A stretch of DNA of 64,000 nucleotides, taken from positions 83,809,172-83,873,171 of the forward strand of contig NC_079212.1 in assembly GCF_029633865.1 (NCBI RefSeq). The letters are read 5' to 3'. The position numbers were made by a program, and so were the translations under genes. A model generated the notes under the pieces. The model saw nothing but the letters and a program-made list of their open reading frames with translations. It did not search any database and was not told where the DNA came from. This stretch comes from Lampris incognitus (Eukaryota; Chordata; Actinopteri; Lampriformes; Lampridae). Below, in pieces: positions 18,983 to 28,800 of the stretch; positions within the stretch are counted from its first letter, which is position 1, and each line of letters starts with the position of its first letter.

Positions 18983-19831
18983 GTCCCGCAGCTGCCGGGC
19001 GGCGGCCGGGCTCCTTTGTGCTGAACCGAGTCAACTCACTCGCCGACAGCACGAGCGTTATCTGGGGCGCGCGTCCCTGTGGGATGTACCAGAAGAAGAA
19101 ACGCGAACTAAGCACAGAACAAAGCGGGGCAACCGTCCCCGAGTCCCGAAAGGCTCAGCTTCAAACCGGCTGGTCCGGCAGCGGCAGCAAGACCCCGCCA
19201 CCTCTAACGCTACGCTGGCTCCGAACAGATTCCCGCCTTACCGGCGGGGCATTCGCTTTCGGGTCGAGCGACACGGGCACTCCTAAGCGGGCGGAACTCT
19301 TCTCTGTTGAGTCTGGATTTTCTCGTCATCTCCGGTAGCATGTCGTCCAACCCACCGGGCTGCCATTGTACGTACAGACACGGTGTCCGTCTAGCAGCGT
19401 GTCCTATGGACAGTTGTCCAAGTGTGTAATGTTTTGTGTTTTAACTGTAACGCCACAACGCGCCATACAGCGGTACGTCCCGGGCTTAGAAACAGGCGCC
19501 CAATAACACTGACGCTGCCATGTGTTGTGACGTCACTGCGCATAGGACGTGCGTCCCCGGCTTGGAGATGCGGGACGCGCGGCAACGTCACGCTGCGCGA
19601 TTCCGTTTCTGCTGAATTTCACAGCGGCAGATCAAAATGGTCCGAGCCCAAACCTGCTCTCGTCGATGTCTTGCTGAACCCCAGCAGTATGGCACCTTCA
19701 TTGAAAATGCGACGAACAAAAAAGCTATAAAGTCTTTCGATATTTTAAATAAAGTACATTTTATTTGAACTCTGAAAATACTTAAAACGAATGGAATTTG
19801 AACTCCACTGTGCTGTACTCTCCCCCTGTAT

Positions 19832-20012
19832 GACAATATACCGTAACGTGCATGCATAAGAAGAAACGCTGGCCGCTGGCTGGCTGGCGGGTCTGACCCT
19901 TTAGTCGAGCGGTTAGCGATGCCTCCTGCGGTGCGGGCGATACGGGTTCGCTTCCCGGCCGCGGCAGTTCCTGTAGTTGCGTTGTCCCCCGAATTCGCTA
20001 CAATACAATGGT
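19832..20012 (+). mobile_element. tRNA-like module repeat, copy 1 (left end missing)
   Basis: Contains an A-box-like TAGTCGAGCGGTTAGCGATG and a T-arm/B-box-like ACGGGTTCGCTTCCCGG, then ends in GTTGTCCCCCGAATTCGC. It matches the right half of the element at 29288-29570, including the shared start GTAACGTGCATG. The left terminal inverted repeat is absent here. Confidence 0.7.
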
Positions 20013-20252
20013 GGTAAATAAAAGTTTTTGGAGAGATAAAAACTTCGGAGACTGGGTGGACGCATTTCCGCACGTGCGTCGAGCTGACCGGGTTTCCGGT
20101 GCGGATCGGACACCGACTTGTCGAGCACAAATCGTGAGAAAGAGCAGTGAACAGAATGACCTGGAGACCACCACGGATCGGATCCCGGACCGGACTGCTT
20201 AGCCCGGACCCCAGGTCGGATTCTGGACCGGACCCCGCTGCGTGTTCTTGTC

Positions 20253-20445
20253 CAGTGTCGGCGCAAGAACAAATCTGACGGCCGGGCCTACGGTTTTCAC
20301 GGGGGGGGGGCATGAGCATTAGGGCTGTCAAATTTACATTCTATATTTTCACATCATCACTGGGTAATTGGCAGGGGGGGCACAACTTTCATTTGGGGGG
20401 GCGAGGCCCGGCCAATGCCCCCCCCCCCCCGTAGCGCCGACACTA
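20253..20445. mobile_element. hAT-type MITE with 8-bp target-site duplication
   Basis: The ends are AGTGTCGGCGC and its inverse GCGCCGACACT, with one extra imperfect base on each side. TTCTTGTC flanks both ends (20245-20252 and 20446-20453). The 193-bp interior has long G and C runs and no coding capacity. An 8-bp duplication points to the hAT superfamily. Confidence 0.75.
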
Positions 20446-20714
20446 TTCTTGTCGCAGTATTCGGCGTTAGTCCGCCCAGTGTAGTTTAAACGAGGTTCCT
20501 TTCTGAAGTAGGGTAACAACGGGTTTTCATTCTAACATCATGTTTAACCAACCCTAGGGTTTCTCTACCCTTTACACTGAAATTTGAATTTCAAATGTCT
20601 TACATTTTGATCTAACATTTTACATTTTACTGAGACGTCGATATGTCAGGTGCAGAATGAAATACTGAAGTCATATTGTGATGGTGTCACACCTGGCTTG
20701 GATCAGCTGAGAGG

Positions 20715-20759
20715 ACAATGTGATGTTGGGCTACACAAATAAAACTGACTTGACTTGAC
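20715..20759 (+). mobile_element. LINE 3'-tail fragment
   Basis: GTGATGTTGGGCTACACAAA followed by TAAAACTGACTTGACTTGA is the same 3' end as the LINE tails at about 1650-1685 and, inverted, at 54803-54985. Confidence 0.65.
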
Positions 20760-21608
20760 AACGTTGTGAGTATGAGCGTCACGTGATTTCCTTCCTAGAA
20801 GTGGTTTGCAAAGGCTGAAACAGAGACATCGCCTCTCCCAGTGGAGGCTGTCTGGACGATGTGAAGCTTTGTCTTTGCCTTGCTTTCGTCTCTACATGGC
20901 AGTGGGAATGTGGCGTTCCGGCTGCCTGGCCGTGGGAAGGGCCCCCTTTGCAGCCCTGTTTGCAGCTGGGTTGACCTTTCCACCCCGCGTGTGAAAAGCC
21001 ACCTGCAGTTTGATTTATTTGTACCTTTAATGTTTTGCGGAGCCTGTCCTGTCCGTGTTTTACGTGTCCTCGGCAGGAGTTTTATGACCTCGTCCTCTTG
21101 CAATACACGTATTAATGTTTAAATCGTGTAACTGACAATGTGTGTGTGTGCAGGCAAGGCCACACTTGGTGTTTTGCTGGGGATGTCCGACATTGCCACC
21201 AGCAGCGATGGTGTACAAAGTCCACTGTAAACACTGGGGACTCAAAGACCCCGCTTTTCTCCCCGGTCCCCGGTGCGCATGAGGGTGGGGATCAGTGACC
21301 ACTCAGTTTAACATGACGGGGACTTTAAAGTAGTGTTGCTCACTGACGACGGCAGAGGTCAGTTAATCTGCAGAGCTGAGACGCACTCTCCGGCAGAGGA
21401 ATGAGAGGCAGTGGTTTTCATAATCCTGCTTCAAGCCCACACTGCTGCCATTAAGTGTACGTGCCAGAGCTGCACACTAGCATGTAACGCGTCCACCTTC
21501 ATGCTCAGGTGGAACCGGGAGCACATCGGTGAAATGCTTTTTGCTGGGAGTAAATCATTTTCAGACACTGAACATTTTCTCATTAGGCTTCAAATAAAAT
21601 GTCCCGTT
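20760..21608. other. Gene-free intergenic stretch
   Basis: No coding region with recognisable features. The 80-100 codon frames at 20795-21302 look fortuitous. Confidence 0.4.
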
Positions 21609-21616
21609 ATTATGCT

Positions 21617-21966
21617 CAGTGGCGCCCCCAAGGGGTGGCCAGGGGTGGCCACGGCCATCCTGATATTATCCCTGCCCCCCCCCGCTGGCCCCCCCAGCCA
21701 CGACTCGCATATGCAGAATATGCTTCTGATTATGCATAATATGCTTCTATCTGATATCTTACATTAGGTGTTGTTCATTTAAATCAATAATGTATATTTT
21801 TCTTAACTCTCATATTGACAGTTTTCCACTAGCCTATACAGTATACTACAACAGCAGCATAAAATTCCCCAAATTCAGTCATGGCTTTTGGTTTTGGTGT
21901 GCCACCCCAAGATTTTCAGTGGCCCCATTTGGCCACCCCTATGAAACATTTCTGGGGGCGCCACTG
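21617..21966 (+). mobile_element. hAT-type MITE, copy A
   Basis: A 350-bp element begins CAGTGGCGCCCCCA and ends in the inverse TGGGGGCGCCACTG. It is flanked by ATTATGCT (21609-21616) and ATTATGCA (21967-21974), an 8-bp duplication with one mismatch. It has no coding capacity. A close relative in the opposite orientation is at 27895-28231. Confidence 0.9.
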
Positions 21967-22380
21967 ATTATGCAAGCTCAACGGTTAATAAACCCGCTTC
22001 TAGTGGATGCCTGCCACAGCAAGGCCCATGAAGAAGTTGGAGGGTGAGTATATACAAAGCTATGCTGAAGCTTTGTGCGGTGCTGGGTCAGGTGCTGTGT
22101 GCAGGGATTTCCTCAGCAGCTCTGCTGGGAGCACACGAGGCATCACATGCGCTTCAGCTTGGACGGTCTCACAAACAGAAGACATTTTCAGTCAAATATA
22201 ATAACTTGACGGTATTTTTTTTTCAAATAGAAAATATAGTTTATCGTCCAGCATCATTATCATCGTGCGGACAGTTTTGGGGCAGAATTATAAAAAATCA
22301 TTGGAACCTGATTGAATCTTTTACAGCAGAGCTTTTTTTTTTCTTAGTATTTTTTTTATTAATACATGGACGCTACATCA

Positions 22381-22446
22381 CCTCTTCAGTCTGATGAAAT
22401 GTTTCTCTCAGTATGAACTGATTCAACTTTCTTTGATTTCTTTACC
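22381..22446 (+). mobile_element. Penelope-type tail fragment
   Basis: CTTCAGTCTGATGAAATGTT and GAACTGATTCAACTTTCTTT match the tails of the Penelope-like pieces in cdk2 intron 3 (about 16540-16620 and 17240-17320). Confidence 0.6.
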
Positions 22447-22547
22447 TGGATTACTGAGCATGCATCAGGACTTCGATACTATATGTAGTATAACTACACA
22501 GGGTTTGAATTAAAGACAGCCCCTCTCCAGGAATTTAGTACCAGAAC

Positions 22548-22812
22548 CATGTTACGTGCCAAGGTGAGCCCAACTAGATCTAGTTGGTACCATGTTACGT
22601 GTAGAGGTGAGCCCAACTAGATCTAGTTGGTACCGCTCCACCTCCCACACCAGCTCAGGCTCCTTCCCTGCCAGAGAGGTGCCATTCCACGTCCCGAGGA
22701 CCAGTCTGCGATGCCGGAAGTCGGCACGCCTTGGTCCTCGCCTTTGCCTGCCGCCCGGCCTGCATTACACCCTACCCCAATGCTCATCCCAACGGGTGGT
22801 GGGTCCATGGGG
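22548..22812 (-). mobile_element. LINE endonuclease-start fragment, inverted
   Basis: The minus strand from about 22770 reads LGTWNGTSLAGKEPELVWEV, the start of the apurinic-type endonuclease of RTE-like fish LINEs. It is preceded (22700-22812) by the usual upstream sequence. At its end a block of about 43 bp, containing GTGAGCCCAACTAGATCTAG, is tandemly repeated twice (22548-22633). Its orientation is opposite to the adjacent reverse-transcriptase piece. Confidence 0.65.
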
Positions 22813-23476
22813 TAAAGGATGAGGATGCCTGGGATGAGAGTCACTACCTCTAAGTCTGAGGCCATGTTTCTCTACCGAAAATTGGTGGATTGCTCCATCT
22901 GGGTTGAGGATGAGTTGTTGCCTCAAGTGAAGGAGTTCAAGTATCTCGGGGTCTTGTTAACGAGTGAGGGTAAGATTGACAGGGGTGAAGAGGGAGCTGA
23001 GCCGGAAGGCAAAGCTCTCAATTTACCCGTCAGTCTTCGTTCCAACCCTCACCTATGGTCATGAGCTTTGGGTAGTGACCAAAAGGGTGAGATGGCAGAT
23101 ACAAGCGGCTGAAATGAGTTTGCTCTGTAGGTTTCTGGGCTCAGCCTTAGAGATAGGGTGAGGAGCTCGGACATCCGGAGGGAACTTGGAGTACAGCCGC
23201 TGCTCCTTCGCGTTGAAGGGAGCCAGTAGTTGAGGTGGTTCGGGCATCTGATCAGGATGCCTCCTGGGTGCCTTCCTTTGGAGGTTTACCGGGCATGGCC
23301 AACTGGGAGGAGACCCCGGGGTAGACCCAGAACTCGCTGGAGGGACTACATATCCAATGTGGCCTGGGAATGCCTTGGGATCCCCCAGGAGGAGCTGGAG
23401 AGCGTTGCTGGGGAGAGAGACGTCTGGAGTGCCCTACTTAGCTTGCTGCCACCACAACCTGACCCCGGAAAAGTGG
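22813..23476 (+). mobile_element. RTE-like LINE reverse-transcriptase C-terminal fragment
   Basis: Frames at 22819-23064, 22964-23161 and 23230-23496 read LPQVKEFKYLGVLLTSEGK, ELSRKAKLSIYPSVFVPTLT, YGHELWVVTKR, LRWFGHLIRMPPGCLP and RRPRGRPRTRWRDYISNVAW in order. This is the C-terminal third of an RTE/Rex3-like reverse transcriptase, broken by several frameshifts. The coding remnant runs into a GATGA microsatellite, as expected at a LINE 3' end. Confidence 0.8.
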
Positions 23477-23479
23477 CTG

Positions 23480-23528
23480 ATGATGAGATGAGATGAGATG
23501 AGATGAGATGAGATGAGATGAGATGAGG
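23480..23528. repeat. (GATGA)n microsatellite
   Basis: About nine pentanucleotide units directly follow the LINE fragment and were probably seeded by its 3' tail. Confidence 0.9.
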
Positions 23529-23884
23529 GTCTGCATTATGGGGTGGCTGAGACCCCCAATATCCAGCCATAGCCCCTCTAGATCTGCCCAAAATGAATGG
23601 GGGGGGGTGTCTCAGGGTCATTGTGTTGGGGAAAGGTACTCAGACACTTCTGATTCAGAAGTGTATTGCTAAAGTACAGTCTGTGTGATTTATGCCAGAG
23701 GTGTAACTTTGTAGTCAGTATAGCACAGGCCAGGTTGGTGCTGCACGTGGCAACTTTAAATGGTCTCGAGTTGCTTTAGCTTCTGTTATTCTGAGTAGTC
23801 ATGTTTCAAACGTGGGGAAAGTTTTTGGTGCGTAATAGTCAAGCATTCACATCCTTAGTGATGCCATGCTTGCATCACAGACTA

Positions 23885-24018
23885 GGATCCATCCATCCAT
23901 CCATCCATTATCCAAACTGCTTTTCCTGTTCTCAGGGTCATGAAGATGCTGGAGCCTATCTCAGCAGTCATGGGGTGGCAGGCTGGGAGACACCCTGGAC
24001 AGGCCACCTGACCATCTC

Positions 24019-24085
<67 letters not shown>

Positions 24086-24096
24086 CACACACACAC

Positions 24097-24148
<52 letters not shown>

Positions 24149-24362
24149 GAACAATTTAGTACGGCTGATTCACCTGACCTACATGTCTTTGAGTCACCTG
24201 ACCTACATGTGTTTGGACTGTGGGAGGAAACCGGAGCCCCCGGAGGAAACCCAAGCAGACACGGGGAGAACATGCAAACTCCACACAGAGGACGACCCGG
24301 GGCTCGTACCCAGGACCTTCTTGCTGTGAGGCGGCCACACTAACCACTGCGCCACCGTGTCA
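23885..24362 (-). mobile_element. LINE/SINE 3' region interrupted by a CA array
   Basis: A GATCCATCCATCCATCC tail, then CAGGGTCATGAAGATGCTGG and GGACAGGCCACCTGACC. After the CA run come TTTGGACTGTGGGAGGAAAC and GGGGAGAACATGCAAACTCC. This is the common fish non-LTR 3' module, also seen in part at 44930-45035 (plus) and 55360-55530. Confidence 0.75.
24021..24144. repeat. (CA)n microsatellite
   Basis: About 124 nt of CA with scattered G interruptions, lying inside the LINE 3' module. Confidence 0.97.
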
Positions 24363-25740
24363 CCAGGAATGAATTAAAAATAAATAAATATGGATAAAGG
24401 TTTCTTGATTACATTTCTTTCTGATTTTTACCCTTCCTCACAGAGGAGATTCTTTTTTAAGTAGTTTGGACTCAAACGTTTTTTCCCACAGGAGTTGGGA
24501 TTGTTTTATAGTTAATTGGCACGTTGAGAAGTTTCCCCTTCTGGAGGGTAGGCAAACACTCTGTAGATGTAAATGGACTTTCAGTAACCGCTGAAGTATG
24601 AAGCCCCAGCCGCACCAGGAAGGGTGGGAGAAATGAAGGAGTCTGGCTGGGATTCTGAGTACTAGTGGGGCCGCTGACATGTTCCTCATGGTGTGACGAG
24701 TTACCTGATTCTCTCGTCACTATCACTGTCAAATCTGCTGTGAAATACATTTTAAAGATAGACTGATATGTGTTTAATTAATATATTACTAATCATGAAT
24801 ATTCACAGTTTCTGATACTTCAGCTGAGCAACGTGAGCAGAGTCGTGCTCTGTTTCTTTGTTGTTGTTTTCTTTGTTTCCAGAAAAGTAAATTAACTCAT
24901 TAGTTTGAAAGCAGTTCTGTTCTCATCTAGTTGCACTCTGGGGATTTGAGGAGGGAACAATGAACACCCACAGACCCACAAAGGCAGCACGGGCGTATCT
25001 CCCTGCGCTGATCGCTCAGAGCAAACATTTTTAGACTTATTGTACAGCCTTGGGTAGAGAGCGGGACGTCGAGGAAAGGATGAGAAATAAAAGGATGCTA
25101 TTGATTTGCCACCCACCAACTCATCTTGTGACCCCCATGCACACATAGCTGTAAGGTCAGACAGCAAAACACACATGACTCCAGCTTTACTCCCACGTTG
25201 ACTTGCCCATGTCCCTGCTGGCAGCCAGCCCCACGCCCCACATGAAGCAAGCGTTCACTTGCCCTGCATCAGGCACAGTTACTCGGCTGCAACCGGTTAC
25301 ATTACACGGTCATGAAGTGTTCCCCAAACCACAAATCGACATGTTGATTTGAATCATATATAGACCATTTACATAATTCTGCTTTGGAAATCATCTCACC
25401 GGTTGTTTTCTGCTTAAGCAAGCGACTTATATGCATTCTTTCTGTCTTCTGGGGACCCATTTTCTGTTAGAGGTCACCACTGGTGTTCAGAGGAGCTCCA
25501 TTTTCTTACCTACACGAATGTCGTGTCACAAGACTAGACTACTGGTATAAAGAAATACACTATTCTACAGTCATAAAGAACTTTGGTCCTGTGATTGTGT
25601 TGCTTGTCCCAGCAGGAATCCTGCAGTCCATACAGAGTCTAAACCAACACATCACTACAGGGGGAGGTTCCCATTTGTACACCTCTAATGATGTCAAAGT
25701 AGAGGGGTGTTTATTCAAGATCCAAGACTCTTAAAGCGTG
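24363..25740. other. Intergenic stretch upstream of pmel
   Basis: No coding region is supported. The pmel promoter and 5' UTR probably lie in the last few hundred bases. Confidence 0.5.
25170..25180 (-). promoter_or_regulatory. Candidate MITF M-box upstream of pmel
   Basis: The minus strand reads AGTCATGTGTG, close to the melanocyte M-box AGTCATGTGCT, about 650 bp before the pmel start codon. MITF is the known master regulator of PMEL. The match is short and could be chance. Confidence 0.4.
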
Positions 25741-25824
25741 TCACAATCCCATTCTCACTTCTCTGGAGGAGTTGTGTGGGGGTGCAGACTGGGGGTGAGG
25801 AAAAGGGTACAACTAATCTTCACT

Positions 25825-28800
25825 ATGAGCACGTTAACACTGCTGCTGCTGCTGCTCGTCTTGGCTGTTGCTTCTGAAACTGCAGCGAGTGAGTACATCT
25901 TCCAACTGTTTGCCAAACTTGGATCAAACTTGTGGTTGTGTGTTTGCTTTGCTTATTGTCCAATTCTGTGACAATTTCCTCAATTTCAGTTTTCTAAATG
26001 CAATTATGTCCGATAAGCCCACGTCAGAAGAGTCATGCTCTCGTTGCACTTCCATTCTGAGCATGCCTTCTGAGGCCAGCACCGCAGCTCGGCACATTTC
26101 TGCCAGAGGCTGCGTGGCAGATTGCTTTTAAGTGCTGTGACTGATGGGAACAAACTCTGCAACATCACAATCGCTCCTCATTTGCAATGGTGCATAGGAA
26201 TCTTCATCTTCGTGTTTCTTTGTGTGATGTTTTTGTACTCAAGTAATTGAACTGTAAATGAATTGATCTGTGATTTTACGTTAATTTCACGGCCAAAAAA
26301 AATCTATTTGCTGCAATAAATCAGTTTTTGAAAAAAATCTACACCAGCCAAATATTTGCTTGGTCATATAATTCAAAGTTCATTGCATTTGTTTCCCTTT
26401 TTGCCGATGATGTGGGACTATGTGGCTTTTAGCTTATTGCTCAGTGGGATGTGGAGTGATGGAATGTAAAGAAAGTACTCTGACATAACTGTCACAAGTT
26501 CCCAAATCACTGGCTGAGTGAGAGACTCCCCCAACGCGTGAGAGCTCTTATTCATCCAGTTGGGATTACTGGTGTTGGTGCTCAGCTGATAGTCACATGA
26601 AAAGGATTGAGGGAGATTTTAGAGATCGTGTGACTCACCCTGCCTAGAACCCCAACATTCCTTACAACCTCTTGTCTCCACAGAAAAAATGGATCTGCTA
26701 TAACTTCCATCATTATACTCATCAAAGCAGTCCTCTTGATGGTTATGCATAAAATCTGACTCTATTTTTGTAAATTCTTACATCTTTACTTCTACCAGAT
26801 TGCAACTTCAGGTGTCGTTTGGCAGACTGGAACATGGTCTGGAACTGGAATAGGGGGGAAGTCCTGTTAAGTACATCAGCAAAGACAGCTTGAGTAAATC
26901 TCGCAGCTGATGGATGTGATTTTGAGGGAAATATATAGGAATACAAATTTTAACAACTTTTGATGCTTTTTTTATGCAACTTTTAATACTGAATATGCAA
27001 AGAAAATCTGTCTCGTCGTTAAATCAAATTACCCGTTGTTGTTTCACTGGAAACAGAAAACCTAATTTTCACTCACCGTTGGAAGTTTAGGAGGATATAA
27101 AGAATAATAGGATGTTTCTGATGTTTGTAGTGCTTTATTTTTTGCAGAACCTAAAAGCCAGTTCACACACTACCGTTCATGGAACTCACGTATGTATCCT
27201 GTGTGGAAAGATGGAGATTCCAGATTCAGGGACTGCTGGTCTGGTGAGTTTCTACAACTCTCACTTGCTGCAGGTGTGACATTAACTTGGTAGCAAACTC
27301 CCCAAACTCACACAGTGTGCAACCTTGTCTCCAGGTGGGCAAGTGACCTTTGACATCAGAAACGATGCACCTGTTCTGACTGGAGCCAAAGCCACCTTCA
27401 ACATTGACCTTCGTTTCCCACCAAACCAGACAGTGCTGGCTGATGGGCAGGTGGTCTGGGCCCGTAACTGCAGTGTTGATGGTACCCCAACTTCTCAAAC
27501 CGTTTTACCCCACTGACCCTTCTTAACAGCTGTGCTCGTCCCGTGTTTAATTGTAAAAGGCTGACGCATGTTCCCCGGCCCTGCTGGTTTTCAGGGAGAC
27601 GGTATCAAGAGGGTCAGGCTGTCTACCAGGACGCTGACTGGAATGGAGTCTTCCCCGATGGCTCATCATTCAACAGGGGGCAGAACAAGAAGCCCCAGTA
27701 CGTGTTCGTCTGGAAGACATGGGGTAATTATTCTTTTGAGATTTTTGAGTCTCTTTGAAACTCAGGTTGCCCCTCTATTACATTATCGCATTCTTATCAT
27801 TATCGCATTACAGTTGGTTTGTTTTTGGCTTTTTGTAACATACAATGAGTTGTAATGAATTTTGTGTGCATTTTAAGTTTTTTGTCCTCTCTGGCAGTGG
27901 CGCCCCCAGAAATGTTTCATAGGGGGGGCCAAATGGGGCCACTGAAAATCTTGGGGTGGCACACCAAAACCAAAAGCCATGACTGAATTTCAGGAATTCT
28001 ATGCTGCTGTTGTAGTATACTGTATAGGCTAGTTGAAAACTGTCAACATGAGAGTTAAGAAACATATACATTATGATTTAAATGAACAGCACCTAATGTA
28101 AGATATCAGAGAGAAGCATATTATGCATAATCAGATGCATATGCGATTCGTGGCTGGGGGGGCAGCGGGGGGGCAGGGATAGTATCGGGGTGGCCGTGGC
28201 CACCCCTGGCCACCCCTTGGGGGCGCCACTGCTCTCTGGTGTCTAATATAAAATTCGTGTTAGATGAGGTGGTGGTTTATATCACATTATGCCTCACCGT
28301 CTTCCATGTTTTACTCTGAGTGGGTCATTCCCAATCACGTGACTTTTCATGGCCAACGAACAGCGCCGCCATGTTGGAGAGCAGCCAGGCCTTAGCGACC
28401 ACCGCTAAACTGGAGTTCTCACCGTCGAGCTGCGTTTACAAGAACGACCTTTTAAGGGAAAGTGGGACAAACGTAGGGGAATAAAACACGGCCGTTGTGA
28501 CCCACTCTGCGAAAAGCAGTTTGCGAAATACATTTGACAAAGTTCTGGCCTAACAGAAATTAACCACAGTAAACATGGACCCACGACAGCTGTAGTGTAC
28601 GACTCAAGCCGCGGGACACGTTCTGCCCCTCTGACTGTCCAGAACACGTCCAGCGACACGGATCCATATGCCGCCGCCCCCCAACATGGCGGCTGCGCTG
28701 CCGTCACGTCATATGTGACGTAACATGAGACTAACCCCATACCTTCCAGTTAAGATCCATATTAATAAAAGCAAGAATGGCAATGTAACCGGTTATTTTC

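Noticed and set aside
19588-20331. 247-codon minus-strand frame between cdk2 and pmel
   Set aside because: It runs through the tRNA-like repeat and the cdk2 upstream region, has no recognisable domain, and a similar chance frame occurs over the sister repeat at 29280-29735.
23882-24154. Open frames in the CA array (90-115 codons)
   Set aside because: Dinucleotide repeats read as alternating Cys-Val or Thr-His. No gene.
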